27,246 nucleotides of DNA from Bacillota bacterium (GCA_023433615.1 JAEZCJ010000216.1:1-27246), one strand, 5' to 3'. Counted from the first letter of the stretch, positions 1 to 7,922 are shown. The notes: a model not told the origin generated them from the sequence alone. Numbers and translations: made by a program.

Positions 1-150
1 TGGCGGCGCATCCACGCCGTACATGCCGCGCATGAGCGGCAGAATGCCCGGCACCTTGGACGCCGTGTGCAGCCCGTCTATGACGAGATGATGAGCCTTC
101 TCCGGATCCATTCGGAATAGAATAGGCTTGCCAATCTTACGATACAACAT
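1..150 (-). CDS. pyrD: Dihydroorotate dehydrogenase (quinone), class 2, N-terminal fragment
   Basis: The first 50 codons of a minus-strand gene run off the left edge. The peptide starts MLYRKIGKPILFRMDPEKAH and goes on to a segment ending MRGMYGVDAPP. This matches the N-terminal membrane-associating helices of class 2 (quinone-linked) dihydroorotate dehydrogenase, whose family signature near the start is F-R-x-D-P-E-x-A-H. The enzyme oxidises dihydroorotate to orotate in pyrimidine synthesis at the membrane. The ATG at 148-150 is preceded by a GGAG ribosome site about nine bases upstream, which supports this start. The FMN-binding barrel and the catalytic serine lie outside the window, so integrity cannot be judged. 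Identification rests on the short N-terminus only. Confidence 0.8.
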   Translation of the reverse strand, partial: MLYRKIGKPILFRMDPEKAHHLVIDGLHTASKVPGILPLMRGMYGVDAPP

Positions 151-247
151 ATGTGTCAACTCCGTTTCGCGGCTTTTGCTCTACGGAACAGTTTAGCTTT
201 TTCCCGCCCAAAAGGGAAGCGTATGCGCAAAACGTTCATCATATACG

Positions 248-266
248 GCACGCAAGCGCTGCGTGC
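248..266. repeat. Perfect 7-bp inverted repeat in the pyrD / small-ORF intergenic region
   Basis: GCACGCA, a 5-base spacer and TGCGTGC form a perfect hairpin or dyad between the divergent pyrD and small membrane protein genes. It lies about 30 bases upstream of the candidate -35 of the small gene. The role is unknown: it could be an operator or a structured leader. The rest of 151-348 shows only a weaker TTCCC/GGGAA hairpin at 201-218. Confidence 0.4.
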
Positions 267-294
267 TCTTCGCTCAGTCGGAATAACGTTCCGG

Positions 295-323
295 TTGCTT
301 GCCTCTTCGAAAACGATTACAAT
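295..323 (+). promoter_or_regulatory. Candidate sigma-A promoter for the small membrane protein
   Basis: TTGCTT (295-300), a 17-base spacer and TACAAT (318-323) lie directly before the ribosome site of the small gene at 349. The -10 matches consensus in five of six positions; the -35 matches only in its TTG. Predicted from sequence only. Confidence 0.4.
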
Positions 324-348
324 GAGCTTAGAACGAGAGGAAAAGAGG

Positions 349-501
349 ATGATGAATATGAGCACCGCACGCAGAAAACCGCCGGCACTCAAATCCAAAG
401 CGAAGGAGGAAGTGAACCGGAAGGCCATCATCTGGGTCGGAGCTGCCTTGGGTGTCGTTATTGTCGCCATGGCGCTGCTAATCATCTTTACGAATAACTG
501 A
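349..501 (+). CDS. Small single-pass membrane protein, unknown function
   Basis: A 50-residue product with a very basic N-terminal half (RRKPPALKSKAKEEVNRK) followed by one hydrophobic helix of about 22 residues (AIIWVGAALGVVIVAMALLI) and a short tail FTNN. The charge pattern suggests the N-terminus stays in the cytosol. Three in-frame ATGs (349, 352, 358) lie close together: GAGAGG at 335-340 suits 349 and AGAGG at 344-348 suits 358, so the exact start is uncertain. The longer upstream extension of this frame lacks a good ribosome site and is probably not translated. It is divergent from pyrD and convergent with the L,D-transpeptidase gene. I do not recognise a family. Confidence 0.6.
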   Translation: MMNMSTARRKPPALKSKAKEEVNRKAIIWVGAALGVVIVAMALLIIFTNN

Positions 502-528
502 TTATGGCTTGCAGCATGCAATTCATGA

Positions 529-1968
529 CTAATCTAGCCAACGGTACACTTTACCGGGGTTCGTCTCATCCTGTTTGGGCTCCAGCTTGAATCGCTTCAC
601 GGGGTCTGTAACAGTATCGGGAAGAACCCCTTTTGCGATGGTTACTTTCGTGCCGATCGGCGTCATATCGAACAGCTCCTCGACGTCCTCCTTAAGCATT
701 CGTACGCAGCCCAGCGATTCATCCCGACCGATGCTGCCCGGTTCGTTCGTCCCATGGATCGCGTACAGCGTATCGGACAACGTCATTCCCCTGCTGCCGA
801 AATCGCCGTTATCGCGGCCGTTCGGATTTTTCACCTTCTCGCTGATCCGGAATGAACCCTCAGGCGTCTTGCTGCCACCCAACCCGACCTCATAGCTGCG
901 AATGATGACATCCCCGCTCACAAGAGCCAACCGATGATTGCCCTTGTCTACGATAATCTCAAGCGGCTCATCAGGCAGCCCGTCCTCGATGCCGGCGTTC
1001 CAGCTCGGATCGACCCGTAAATTAGACGCTGATTCGGAGGCTTCGACTAGACCCGGTTCGCTACCGGCCGACTGATCGTTACGCTCTCCTTCTGTCATAC
1101 GTTTCGCTTGCGCAAGCACATACGTGAACGATTGCGCCATGTACGGCGTATCCCCGGAGAGAAGATTCGCGGGATAAGGTCTCACGAGCTGGTCCAACGA
1201 ACTCGGCCAATCGCCGTGAATTTGTCGATAACTGCGCATCGCGCTCAGGAGCACCCAATGCTGCTCTTTCTCTTCGGTCCACTCTGACACGAGAGCGTCA
1301 GCCGTGCCAGGGTCGCCGGGCGTGCAGGCACATGTCGCCGGGTCATACAGCCGTACCGTTGCTTCGCCGACCGTCGGCGAACGTTCGACGGACAGCAGCA
1401 GCTGTCGGCGCCCCGTCCATCGCTGCCAAGCCTCTGCTTGTTCCAACCGCACGGCAATGCCGTAGGCGGGCTTCGCCTGACCGTATAAGAGCTCGGCTAA
1501 TGCATCGCCGACCGATGCTGCCGTTGCCGATTTCACGAAAACGATTCCAACCCCCTTAGCCGGCGTGCGGTCTGCAAGCGGCGCTGTCGCTCCGCCATCG
1601 GCAACGTCAGCTCGCTGCGTTCCCTCGCGAACCTCGATGACCTGCGCGGAATCCCAGGGCGATGACGGCGCGAATACAGTCAAGGCCAATAGCAGTACTG
1701 CTAGAGGCGCGACGCGCTTCACCATCCCGCGCACGCTGCGTCTGCGATTCCATTGTTCGATCGCCTGCTTCGGCGTCGCAGCAGTCAGCGGATGCTTCTT
1801 AAGCTCGAAGGCTTCGTAGACGTCCCCAGACTGCAGGAAGCAATAATTCGCCTTCGCTTCTTTCCCTTGCAGCATATATTCTTTCCCCAGCAGATACCAA
1901 GCCATTCGATTGTCCGGATGCTGCTTCACGTATTGCTTCAGATAAGCGGTTTCGTCTCGTTCTTCCAT
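529..1968 (-). CDS. Membrane-anchored L,D-transpeptidase (YkuD domain)
   Basis: A 479-residue protein. Residues 1-80 are soluble and helical, with a TPR-like stretch (AWYLLGKEYMLQGKEAKANY). One transmembrane segment follows at about 86-100, and the rest should lie outside the membrane. The C-terminal YkuD domain (about 335-447) carries the catalytic signature H405-G-T-N and S418-L-G-C421-V-R, with Cys421 as nucleophile. This family forms 3-3 crosslinks in peptidoglycan or attaches proteins to it. The middle region (about 105-330) matches nothing I know and holds a CAC motif near residue 213. The start is supported by GGAGGGG about five bases upstream. It lies downstream of the NHL gene but is separated from it by a terminator hairpin, so it is probably transcribed separately. 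Substrate and role (vegetative or spore wall) are not visible. Confidence 0.88.
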   Translation of the reverse strand: MEERDETAYLKQYVKQHPDNRMAWYLLGKEYMLQGKEAKANYCFLQSGDVYEAFELKKHPLTAATPKQAIEQWNRRRSVRGMVKRVAPLAVLLLALTVFAPSSPWDSAQVIEVREGTQRADVADGGATAPLADRTPAKGVGIVFVKSATAASVGDALAELLYGQAKPAYGIAVRLEQAEAWQRWTGRRQLLLSVERSPTVGEATVRLYDPATCACTPGDPGTADALVSEWTEEKEQHWVLLSAMRSYRQIHGDWPSSLDQLVRPYPANLLSGDTPYMAQSFTYVLAQAKRMTEGERNDQSAGSEPGLVEASESASNLRVDPSWNAGIEDGLPDEPLEIIVDKGNHRLALVSGDVIIRSYEVGLGGSKTPEGSFRISEKVKNPNGRDNGDFGSRGMTLSDTLYAIHGTNEPGSIGRDESLGCVRMLKEDVEELFDMTPIGTKVTIAKGVLPDTVTDPVKRFKLEPKQDETNPGKVYRWLD

Positions 1969-2010
1969 TCCATCCCCTCCGGACTTCCATATCTATCTTA
2001 TTATCGGCAA

Positions 2011-2043
2011 GAAGACCGCCCGGATTGAACCCGGACGGCCTTC
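2011..2043 (-). terminator. Intrinsic terminator after the NHL gene
   Basis: An inverted repeat (GAAGACCGCCCGG, short loop, CCGGACGGCCTTC) begins about 30 bases past the NHL stop codon on the minus strand, followed by a short T-rich TTCTTG. It probably ends the cyclase-FecR-NHL transcript before the L,D-transpeptidase gene. Confidence 0.7.
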
Positions 2044-2074
2044 TGAATTGGAAATATTGGATTATGATTGCAAA

Positions 2075-3640
2075 TTACTCGGCTGTCAGGCGATCGCGCA
2101 GCAGTACGGCTTTCTCCGCGCTTAGCCATTTGACGTCCAATTCGATCTGTTCGGCGAAGAAGCGAACCGGCAGATAGAGACGATCTTGCTGGATGAACGG
2201 AGCCTGAGGCAGCGTCAAGGCGTTGCCAGCGGAAGTCTGCACCGCCGTCTTACCTTCTTGAATCTTGTACCATTGCTCGCCTAGCGTCAACGTTGTCACG
2301 CCGTCATCGCCGAACTCGACCGTATAGCCCAGCGTCTCACTAATGACGCGTACAGGTACGAACGTTGTACCGTTTACGATGACCGGATCAGCATCCGTCG
2401 CAAGGATCGCATCGTTATAGACCAGGTCTACCTTAGCCCCTTCCAGACCTTGCGGGACTTGGTAAGGCTTGATCACGCGAATGCGGTTATTGCTATAATC
2501 CGCTACGACGATCGATCCGTCCTTCAGGTATGCCACATCCATCGGCATGTTGAACCCGGCATACGCGGCAACGCCGTTCGACTTGACCGTCTCTACGGGA
2601 ACGCCGGCAACCGTCACGACTTGGCCGTCCTTCAGGTAGCGGACCACATGGTTCTTCGAATCCGCGATGAGCAAGCCGCCGTCCGGCGTGACCGCCAGTC
2701 CCTTAGGCGCGTAGAAGCTTGCTTCCAATGCCGCTCCATCCTTATATTCGCCTGCTACATACATATCGGATTCGCCTAATGTTCCGCTGCCCGCCACGGT
2801 CGTAACCGTGCCTGCAGCCAGGTCGATATAGCGAATGCGCTGGTTGCCGGTATCGCTGACATACAAGTTGCCCTTCGCATCGAGCGCAAGGCCGCTCGGC
2901 TCGTTGAATAGCGCTTCGGACAGCTTGCCGTCCTTGTAGTCGCCTGCAAGTTCAGCCTCGCCCGGGAAGAATTCGACGGGGCGTTCCGCAACGGCGTTCA
3001 GCGTGGTCACGACGCCGTCCTTGATGCTGCGAATCGCGTGGTTCAGCGTATCCGCCACATAGATCGTACCGGACGCGCTCACGGCGACATCGAGCGGCGA
3101 ATGGAATCGGGCCGCAGCGCCTTTGCCGTCTGCCGCGCCGATCGTGCCGTCGCCTGCGATCGTCGTGACTGTCCCGTCCGAGGCGATCATGCGAATCGCG
3201 TTATTGATGCTGTCAGCAACGATCGTGCGGCCCTGCTGATCGACAGCAATGCCGGCCGGTTCCTGGAAGGACGATTCGTCGGCCTTGCCGTCCAGCAGGC
3301 CTCCGATCATGAAGCCGAAGTCATCCACGCCGATCTCGATGCCTGCGACCGTGGCGGACTTGCCGCCGGCGATCGCGCGAATCTGCTGATTGCCGGCATC
3401 GGATACGAGAATCGTTCCGTCTGCCTTGACGGCAACGCTCATCGGGCCGCGATAAGTCGTCGTATTCTTATCGCCGTCATCCGAGCCCATCTCGCCGCTG
3501 CCGGAGAAGGTCTCGATCTCGTACAGCGGCAAGTTCTTAATCACTTGATCCTGATTGTCAGCTCCCCAAGCCGTCGCTGTGGGAATAATCAAGGTTGCGG
3601 CAAGAGCCGCCGTAACGGCTCGTCTTGTCATTGGATTCAT
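2075..3640 (-). CDS. Secreted six-bladed NHL propeller with copper-amine-oxidase-N domain
   Basis: A 521-residue protein with a signal peptide (RR, then a hydrophobic core, A-W-G-A near residues 24-27). Six NHL-type repeats follow, each with the pattern G-(I/L)-A-(V/L)-x-x-x-G-x-(I/L)-x-(V/I)-(A/S)-D-x-x-N-x-x-(I/V)-R. Examples are VADSINNAIR, VADTLNHAIR and VSDTGNQRIR. They should close a six-bladed beta-propeller at about residues 60-385. The last 120 residues form a copper-amine-oxidase-N-like domain (VNGTTFVPVRVISETLGY; LYLPVRFFAEQ), which in Paenibacillaceae is common on secreted and wall-associated proteins. NHL propellers usually bind proteins, glycans or RNA, and no catalytic residues stand out. 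AAGGAG seven bases before the ATG supports the start. It lies 35 bases downstream of the FecR gene and is probably the last gene of that operon. Confidence 0.85.
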   Translation of the reverse strand: MNPMTRRAVTAALAATLIIPTATAWGADNQDQVIKNLPLYEIETFSGSGEMGSDDGDKNTTTYRGPMSVAVKADGTILVSDAGNQQIRAIAGGKSATVAGIEIGVDDFGFMIGGLLDGKADESSFQEPAGIAVDQQGRTIVADSINNAIRMIASDGTVTTIAGDGTIGAADGKGAAARFHSPLDVAVSASGTIYVADTLNHAIRSIKDGVVTTLNAVAERPVEFFPGEAELAGDYKDGKLSEALFNEPSGLALDAKGNLYVSDTGNQRIRYIDLAAGTVTTVAGSGTLGESDMYVAGEYKDGAALEASFYAPKGLAVTPDGGLLIADSKNHVVRYLKDGQVVTVAGVPVETVKSNGVAAYAGFNMPMDVAYLKDGSIVVADYSNNRIRVIKPYQVPQGLEGAKVDLVYNDAILATDADPVIVNGTTFVPVRVISETLGYTVEFGDDGVTTLTLGEQWYKIQEGKTAVQTSAGNALTLPQAPFIQQDRLYLPVRFFAEQIELDVKWLSAEKAVLLRDRLTAE

Positions 3641-3675
3641 GGTCTGGCTCCTTATCTGTTCATAGAATATCCGTC

Positions 3676-5571
3676 TTACGATACGGTTGCTTTGAGATCC
3701 AGCGTGACAGGCGAGGTACCCGTGATGATGTTCCCCGAGCTGTCTACCGGCGTCAGCGTCAGCTTGAACGAGATATTGCCGGAACTTGCAGGCAGCTGCT
3801 TCAGAATGAACGGCAGCTTCACGACAACGTCATTGCTGACCGTAACGGCACTGCCCGTATACTTCAGGACAGCGTAATTCAGGACATCCTTCCCTGCGTT
3901 CTCCTGTACGAAGAAATGATCGACCGAATCGATTGCGTAGTTCGCAGGAGCTTGCCAACCGGATGCGAGCTCTACCTTGAACGGATTCGTATCCAGGTTG
4001 CGGAACGCATTCCTCGTGCCATTGGCATGATCGCCGAACAGGTTGTAGTCGAAGTTGACCAACGTATCGTCAAATTCTACCGCGAGCTGGTAGCCGTAGA
4101 TCTGTTTGCCGCTGCCGAAATTGCTGAGGCTCACGTTCAGGTGAATCGGCGAATCGATATGGCTGCTGTTCACGCCGTTCGCAAGCGCCGGATCGCTGAA
4201 CGACAGGCCAACTTTCGGCGTTGTCGCGCTCGTATCCGTCCCTCCCGTGGACGTGCCCGGCTGAGGAGTCGGATTCTGCTGCTGCTTCTCTTCCGTGCGC
4301 TGCTTTTGTGCAGCTTCGAACGCTGCCTTCGCTGCAGCATCAAGCTGCTTAACCAACTGCTCGGCTGCCTTCTTCGCCGCTTCCTCGGCCGCCTTCTTGT
4401 TCGCTTCCTCAACGCGCTTCCTATCTTCTTCGATCTTCTTCAATAATTCGGCCAGCCGTTGCTGATTCTCGATCAGCTTTCGCTGTTCTTCGGCAGCGCG
4501 CTGCTGCGCGGCCAATTGGGCTGCCTTGCGCTGCGCTTCGAGCGCCGGATCGACGCCGGCTGTCTTATCGATCGTTTTTACATTATTCAGATCGATCTTC
4601 TTGTTCGAGTCCTTAATGTTCTTATTGGCCTCTTCGATCAGCTTATCGGCAGCAGCTTTATCGAGCTTCTTGGCGTCCACTGCTTGCTTCACGATGTTGC
4701 CGACGAGGTTATCCAGGTTACCTGCGATCTTGTCCAATGTTTCTTGGTTATTAATCTGCAGGTTGGCATTGTTATCCTTCTTCTGGGTATCCAATTGCTC
4801 TTGCAGCTTACGCTTCATTTCCTCGTTCTCTTGTTGAATTTGCGCCGAGTTCTGAATGATCTTCTCGATGATCTTCGGAGACGCATTCTGGATGATCTGG
4901 TCAATATCGACAACTTCGATTTGCGTTTTGAGTTCCGTCGGAGACGTCCCTTGATCCAGGATAATTTGCTGAGCAGGATAGATGTTGACGTTCCGATCTC
5001 CGTTCGATCCCTGGTCAGGCTTGCCCGGAACGGTTGTGCTAGCTCTCACGATGCCGGACGCAACGATCATCGACGTCCTTCCCGTGACCGGATCGACGTT
5101 CTGGAAGAAGTTCGTGCCGCGCACGCCCATGATCGCCGTCGGCGTCTCGACCTCGAAGGAGTCGTCCGCGTTGGAGATCGACTTAACCTTTACCCATAGG
5201 GAGCCCGCCCAGACGTTCATCTTCGCCTTCGTGCCGCCCTTATCCTGCAGCTTGGAGAAGTTAATCTGCGAGTTCTCGCCGATCGTGATCTCGTCTTGCT
5301 CCGCTTTGCTGCTGGCCAGCTCCAGCACGATGCTGGCGCCCTTGCCCGTCGTGATCGCGTCGCCTTCGTTCAAGCTCATGTTCTTGAAGGCATTGAACGT
5401 CTTCGTCCCGCCTGACTTCTTCACCTTGACCGTACCTTCGATTTCCGTTACGACCGCGACGCGCGTTACCGCCGCGAAAGCTTCCTTGGCATTCGCCAAG
5501 AAGCCGAACATGCCGACGATCATAGTCAGGCAGATTAATGCGCTTAACTTGCTCATGCGCGACTTGCTCAT
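3676..5571 (-). CDS. Secreted FecR-domain protein with long coiled coil and cohesin-like C-terminus
   Basis: A 631-residue protein. It has a signal peptide (hydrophobic core about 8-25, possible cleavage A-F-A-A near 31-34). A FecR domain spans about 45-180 (GDAITTGKGASIVLEL, ITIGENSQI, TPTAIMGVRGTNFF). A predicted coiled coil at about 235-430 is rich in K, E, A and Q, with a run of alanine-rich heptads at 340-425. A P/T/S linker follows at 432-452. The C-terminal beta-domain (454-631) resembles cohesin folds (LNVSLSNF, YGYQLAVEFDDTLVNF, LPFIL). FecR domains bind ligands outside the membrane and often relay signals. There is no transmembrane helix after the signal peptide and no sortase motif. 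Its ATG overlaps the stop of the cyclase gene (ATGA), indicating translational coupling. It is probably the partner of the cyclase sensor; that link is inference. Confidence 0.85.
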   Translation of the reverse strand: MSKSRMSKLSALICLTMIVGMFGFLANAKEAFAAVTRVAVVTEIEGTVKVKKSGGTKTFNAFKNMSLNEGDAITTGKGASIVLELASSKAEQDEITIGENSQINFSKLQDKGGTKAKMNVWAGSLWVKVKSISNADDSFEVETPTAIMGVRGTNFFQNVDPVTGRTSMIVASGIVRASTTVPGKPDQGSNGDRNVNIYPAQQIILDQGTSPTELKTQIEVVDIDQIIQNASPKIIEKIIQNSAQIQQENEEMKRKLQEQLDTQKKDNNANLQINNQETLDKIAGNLDNLVGNIVKQAVDAKKLDKAAADKLIEEANKNIKDSNKKIDLNNVKTIDKTAGVDPALEAQRKAAQLAAQQRAAEEQRKLIENQQRLAELLKKIEEDRKRVEEANKKAAEEAAKKAAEQLVKQLDAAAKAAFEAAQKQRTEEKQQQNPTPQPGTSTGGTDTSATTPKVGLSFSDPALANGVNSSHIDSPIHLNVSLSNFGSGKQIYGYQLAVEFDDTLVNFDYNLFGDHANGTRNAFRNLDTNPFKVELASGWQAPANYAIDSVDHFFVQENAGKDVLNYAVLKYTGSAVTVSNDVVVKLPFILKQLPASSGNISFKLTLTPVDSSGNIITGTSPVTLDLKATVS

Positions 5572-7469
5572 GCTCCCTCTCTCCTCTCGCTTGTCCCGAT
5601 ATTTACGCTATCGCTTGCATCATTGGCCGCCAGCACGGAGAATACCCGAACAGGCTTCTCTTTCCCTTTGACCTTGATCTCGCCGATATCCTCCAATTGG
5701 AAGAGGTGACCGACGCGATTGTACATCTCTTCGCTGATCAGGATCTGTCCCGGCTTGGCGTTCGCCTCCAGCCGCGCGGACAGGTTGACCGTGTCGCCGA
5801 TCGCGGTATAATCCAGCCGCAGCATCTCGGAACCGATATTGCCGACGACTGCCGGACCGCAGTTGATTCCGACTCCGAACTTGACGCCGATGCCGAACCG
5901 CTCGATGCATTTCTGCTCCAGAATGTCAGAGCTCTTCTTCATCTCCAGCGCCGCGCGTATCGCGAGCTCCGGATGATTCGGCAGATGGATCGGGGCGCCG
6001 AACAGCGCCATGACGCCGTCGCCGATGAACTTGTCCAACGTCCCGTTCCATTGGAAGACGGCCTTGGTACAGATGTCGAGGTATTCATTCAGCACTTCGA
6101 TGACCTCTTCCGGCTGAAGCCGTTCGGACATCGGCGTGAAGCCGCGAATATCGACGAAGATAACGCTAATGTCGCGGCGCTGACCGCCTACCTTGATCTC
6201 CTCGCCGGAGGCGAGCATCTCGTCGACGACCGTTTTCGGCACGAAACGGCCGAAAATGTTCGTGACGCGACCGCGTTCCTTCCGTTCGTTCATGTAGTGG
6301 ATGACGATGGCCCAGACCAGTGCGGTCGTGAACGATAGGAACGGGTAAGTGAACGGAATGAACACCGCATAAGTCATGTATACGATCAGCCAGGCCAAGA
6401 AATAGGAAATGGCAAAGCCGCCGTAGATGAACATGGATGTCCGTCCTGGGTATCGATCGAATAAGAACAATGCCAGCAGCGTAAGCAGGATGATAATGAT
6501 ATAAGTGACAGGCTTCGGCGCGTCGATGAAGAATGCGCCGTTGATCAGCGACTGCACCATATTCGCGTGAATCTCGACCCCGTACATCTTGAGATTGTTG
6601 CTCAGCGGGGTCAAGTATTCGTCCTGCAAGCCCGTTGCGTACGGGCCGATCAGCACGACCGAATCTTGGTAATATTCTGCTGGAATGTCGCCTGCGAGCA
6701 CGCTGTAGAACGACTGGGTATCGTAGCCGGTATTCGCGCTCATCTGTTCGCGAGGCTTCGAATAGAATTCCGTGGCAACCTGGTACCGTTCATTGACCGG
6801 TATTTCCTTGTCGCCGCGATACCATGCTTGCTTATCTTCGTTCCAGTGCACTTGATGCGCTTCATCTAATATGTAGTTTGCCAGACGAACGCTGAACGCC
6901 GGAATCATGCTGCCCTGCTCATCCGGCAGTCCGACTGTCAGCTTCCGAACCGTGCCGTCCTTATCCTGCATGACGTTAATGTGACCCGTCTGGTCTACGT
7001 TCGTCGTGATCGTCTCGGCCGGGTAGTCGATCGACTTGGTCTCGAGCAGCCCCTTCTCTTCTTGCCGCTCCTCGAAATTGAACACGACAGGAAGATAGAC
7101 ATCCGGATATTGCGCCATGACTTCCGCCATCGCCGCGTCGCTGTCAGGGTTCTGGCCCGGCTCCGCTAGCACGACGTCGAGCGCGACCGCCTTCGCTCCA
7201 GCATCCATCAGCAAGCGGATTAGGTCCGCATAGTAAGCGCGATCCCACGGAAATTGACCGATCATGTCGAGCGAATCCTGATCGATCGTAATGATCTTAA
7301 TCTCGTTATGAGGCCGGCGTTCCGCATCGCTCTGCTGCCTCATGAGATCCTTAAGCGTTGACTCGACAAAGTTCAGCGTACCGCCGGTCCCCAAGCTGGC
7401 CAACATGGACCAGAAGAGTACGATGACGAGACCGGCTGCCGCTGTTCTCATCCATTTAGGTATGGACAT
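5568..7469 (-). CDS. CHASE2-domain class III adenylate cyclase
   Basis: A 633-residue membrane protein. It has one N-terminal transmembrane helix (about 10-28), an extracellular CHASE2 sensor (about 40-310, with VALDVVLAEPG and the VLIGPYA-type segment), three transmembrane helices (about 322-395) and a cytosolic class III cyclase domain (about 430-600). Metal ligands Asp440 (FVDIRGFT) and Asp484 (KFIGDGVMALFG) are present. Purine-selecting Lys480 and Thr555 (DYTAIGD) point to ATP rather than GTP. Asn562 and Arg566 (VNLSARLE) are the transition-state pair. All catalytic residues are intact, so cAMP synthesis is likely. The ligand of CHASE2 is unknown. The ribosome site is weak: a GGGGGGA lies about 13 bases before the ATG. 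It is the first gene of a three-gene operon, with a 4-base overlap into the FecR gene. Confidence 0.92.
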   Translation of the reverse strand: MSIPKWMRTAAAGLVIVLFWSMLASLGTGGTLNFVESTLKDLMRQQSDAERRPHNEIKIITIDQDSLDMIGQFPWDRAYYADLIRLLMDAGAKAVALDVVLAEPGQNPDSDAAMAEVMAQYPDVYLPVVFNFEERQEEKGLLETKSIDYPAETITTNVDQTGHINVMQDKDGTVRKLTVGLPDEQGSMIPAFSVRLANYILDEAHQVHWNEDKQAWYRGDKEIPVNERYQVATEFYSKPREQMSANTGYDTQSFYSVLAGDIPAEYYQDSVVLIGPYATGLQDEYLTPLSNNLKMYGVEIHANMVQSLINGAFFIDAPKPVTYIIIILLTLLALFLFDRYPGRTSMFIYGGFAISYFLAWLIVYMTYAVFIPFTYPFLSFTTALVWAIVIHYMNERKERGRVTNIFGRFVPKTVVDEMLASGEEIKVGGQRRDISVIFVDIRGFTPMSERLQPEEVIEVLNEYLDICTKAVFQWNGTLDKFIGDGVMALFGAPIHLPNHPELAIRAALEMKKSSDILEQKCIERFGIGVKFGVGINCGPAVVGNIGSEMLRLDYTAIGDTVNLSARLEANAKPGQILISEEMYNRVGHLFQLEDIGEIKVKGKEKPVRVFSVLAANDASDSVNIGTSERREGA

Positions 7470-7520
7470 AATTCGTACGCGTTCCCCCCGTCTCTCTTCC
7501 TATCAAAATCCTTACTTCCT

Positions 7521-7550
7521 ATATTAGTGCAGTCATTCCTGAATTGGCAA
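7521..7550 (-). promoter_or_regulatory. Candidate sigma-A promoter of the cyclase-FecR-NHL operon
   Basis: On the minus strand, TTGCCA (7545-7550), an 18-base spacer and TAATAT (7521-7526) lie about 50 bases upstream of the cyclase start. The -35 matches five of six consensus bases and the -10 four of six. Confidence 0.45.
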
Positions 7551-7575
7551 TAAAAAGATGTCGAAAAACGAAGAA

Positions 7576-7608
7576 AATCCCCGTGCTTGTCGGAACAAGC
7601 AGGGGATT
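7576..7608 (-). terminator. Intrinsic terminator after ferredoxin
   Basis: AATCCCC-TGCTTGT, a CCG-type loop and ACAAG-CACGGGGATT form a long stem on the minus strand, followed by TTTTCTTCGTTTTT. It lies about 25 bases past the ferredoxin stop codon and insulates that gene from the cyclase operon. Confidence 0.85.
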
Positions 7609-7632
7609 ATCGAATAATTAGGACTATAGGAA

Positions 7633-7875
7633 CTAGCCTTCTTTATTAAACGGCGAATCGGCGATCTTGATCGAATCCGTCGGGCAGCCGTCGCCAGCGT
7701 CTTGCAAGTCATCGTAGAGGTCTTCCGGAATTTCCGTCGTGCCGGTGTTGCCGTCGCCGTCGAAAATCACTTCAGCCAAGCCCTCATCGTCGTAATCATA
7801 AATATCAGGCGCCGTTGCGCCGCATGCGCCGCATGCAATACAAGTGTCCTTCTCAACCCAAGTAAACTTTGCCAT
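7633..7875 (-). CDS. fer: Bacillus-type single [4Fe-4S] ferredoxin
   Basis: An 80-residue acidic protein with the cluster ligands Cys12, Cys15 and Cys18 (TCIACGACG) and Cys64 (GDGCPTDSI). This is the one-cluster pattern of Bacillus ferredoxin, whose usual length is 80-82 residues. It carries low-potential electrons in the cytosol to partners such as cytochromes P450 or desaturases; the partner is not encoded nearby. CTAGGAGGG about nine bases before the ATG is a near-perfect ribosome site. The gene lies 47 bases downstream of dinB on the same strand, and a strong terminator follows it. Whether it is co-transcribed with dinB or has its own promoter cannot be decided by eye. Confidence 0.95.
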   Translation of the reverse strand: MAKFTWVEKDTCIACGACGATAPDIYDYDDEGLAEVIFDGDGNTGTTEIPEDLYDDLQDAGDGCPTDSIKIADSPFNKEG

Positions 7876-7922
7876 TAGTCATTTCCCTCCTAGAATCTAT
7901 CTCCAACCGTTGTGTGTAACCC

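Noticed and set aside
4459..5199. Long plus-strand reading frame (246 residues) opposite the FecR gene
   Set aside because: It lies wholly antisense to a well-supported gene, shows the leucine/arginine-rich composition of a mirrored coding strand and has no ribosome site.
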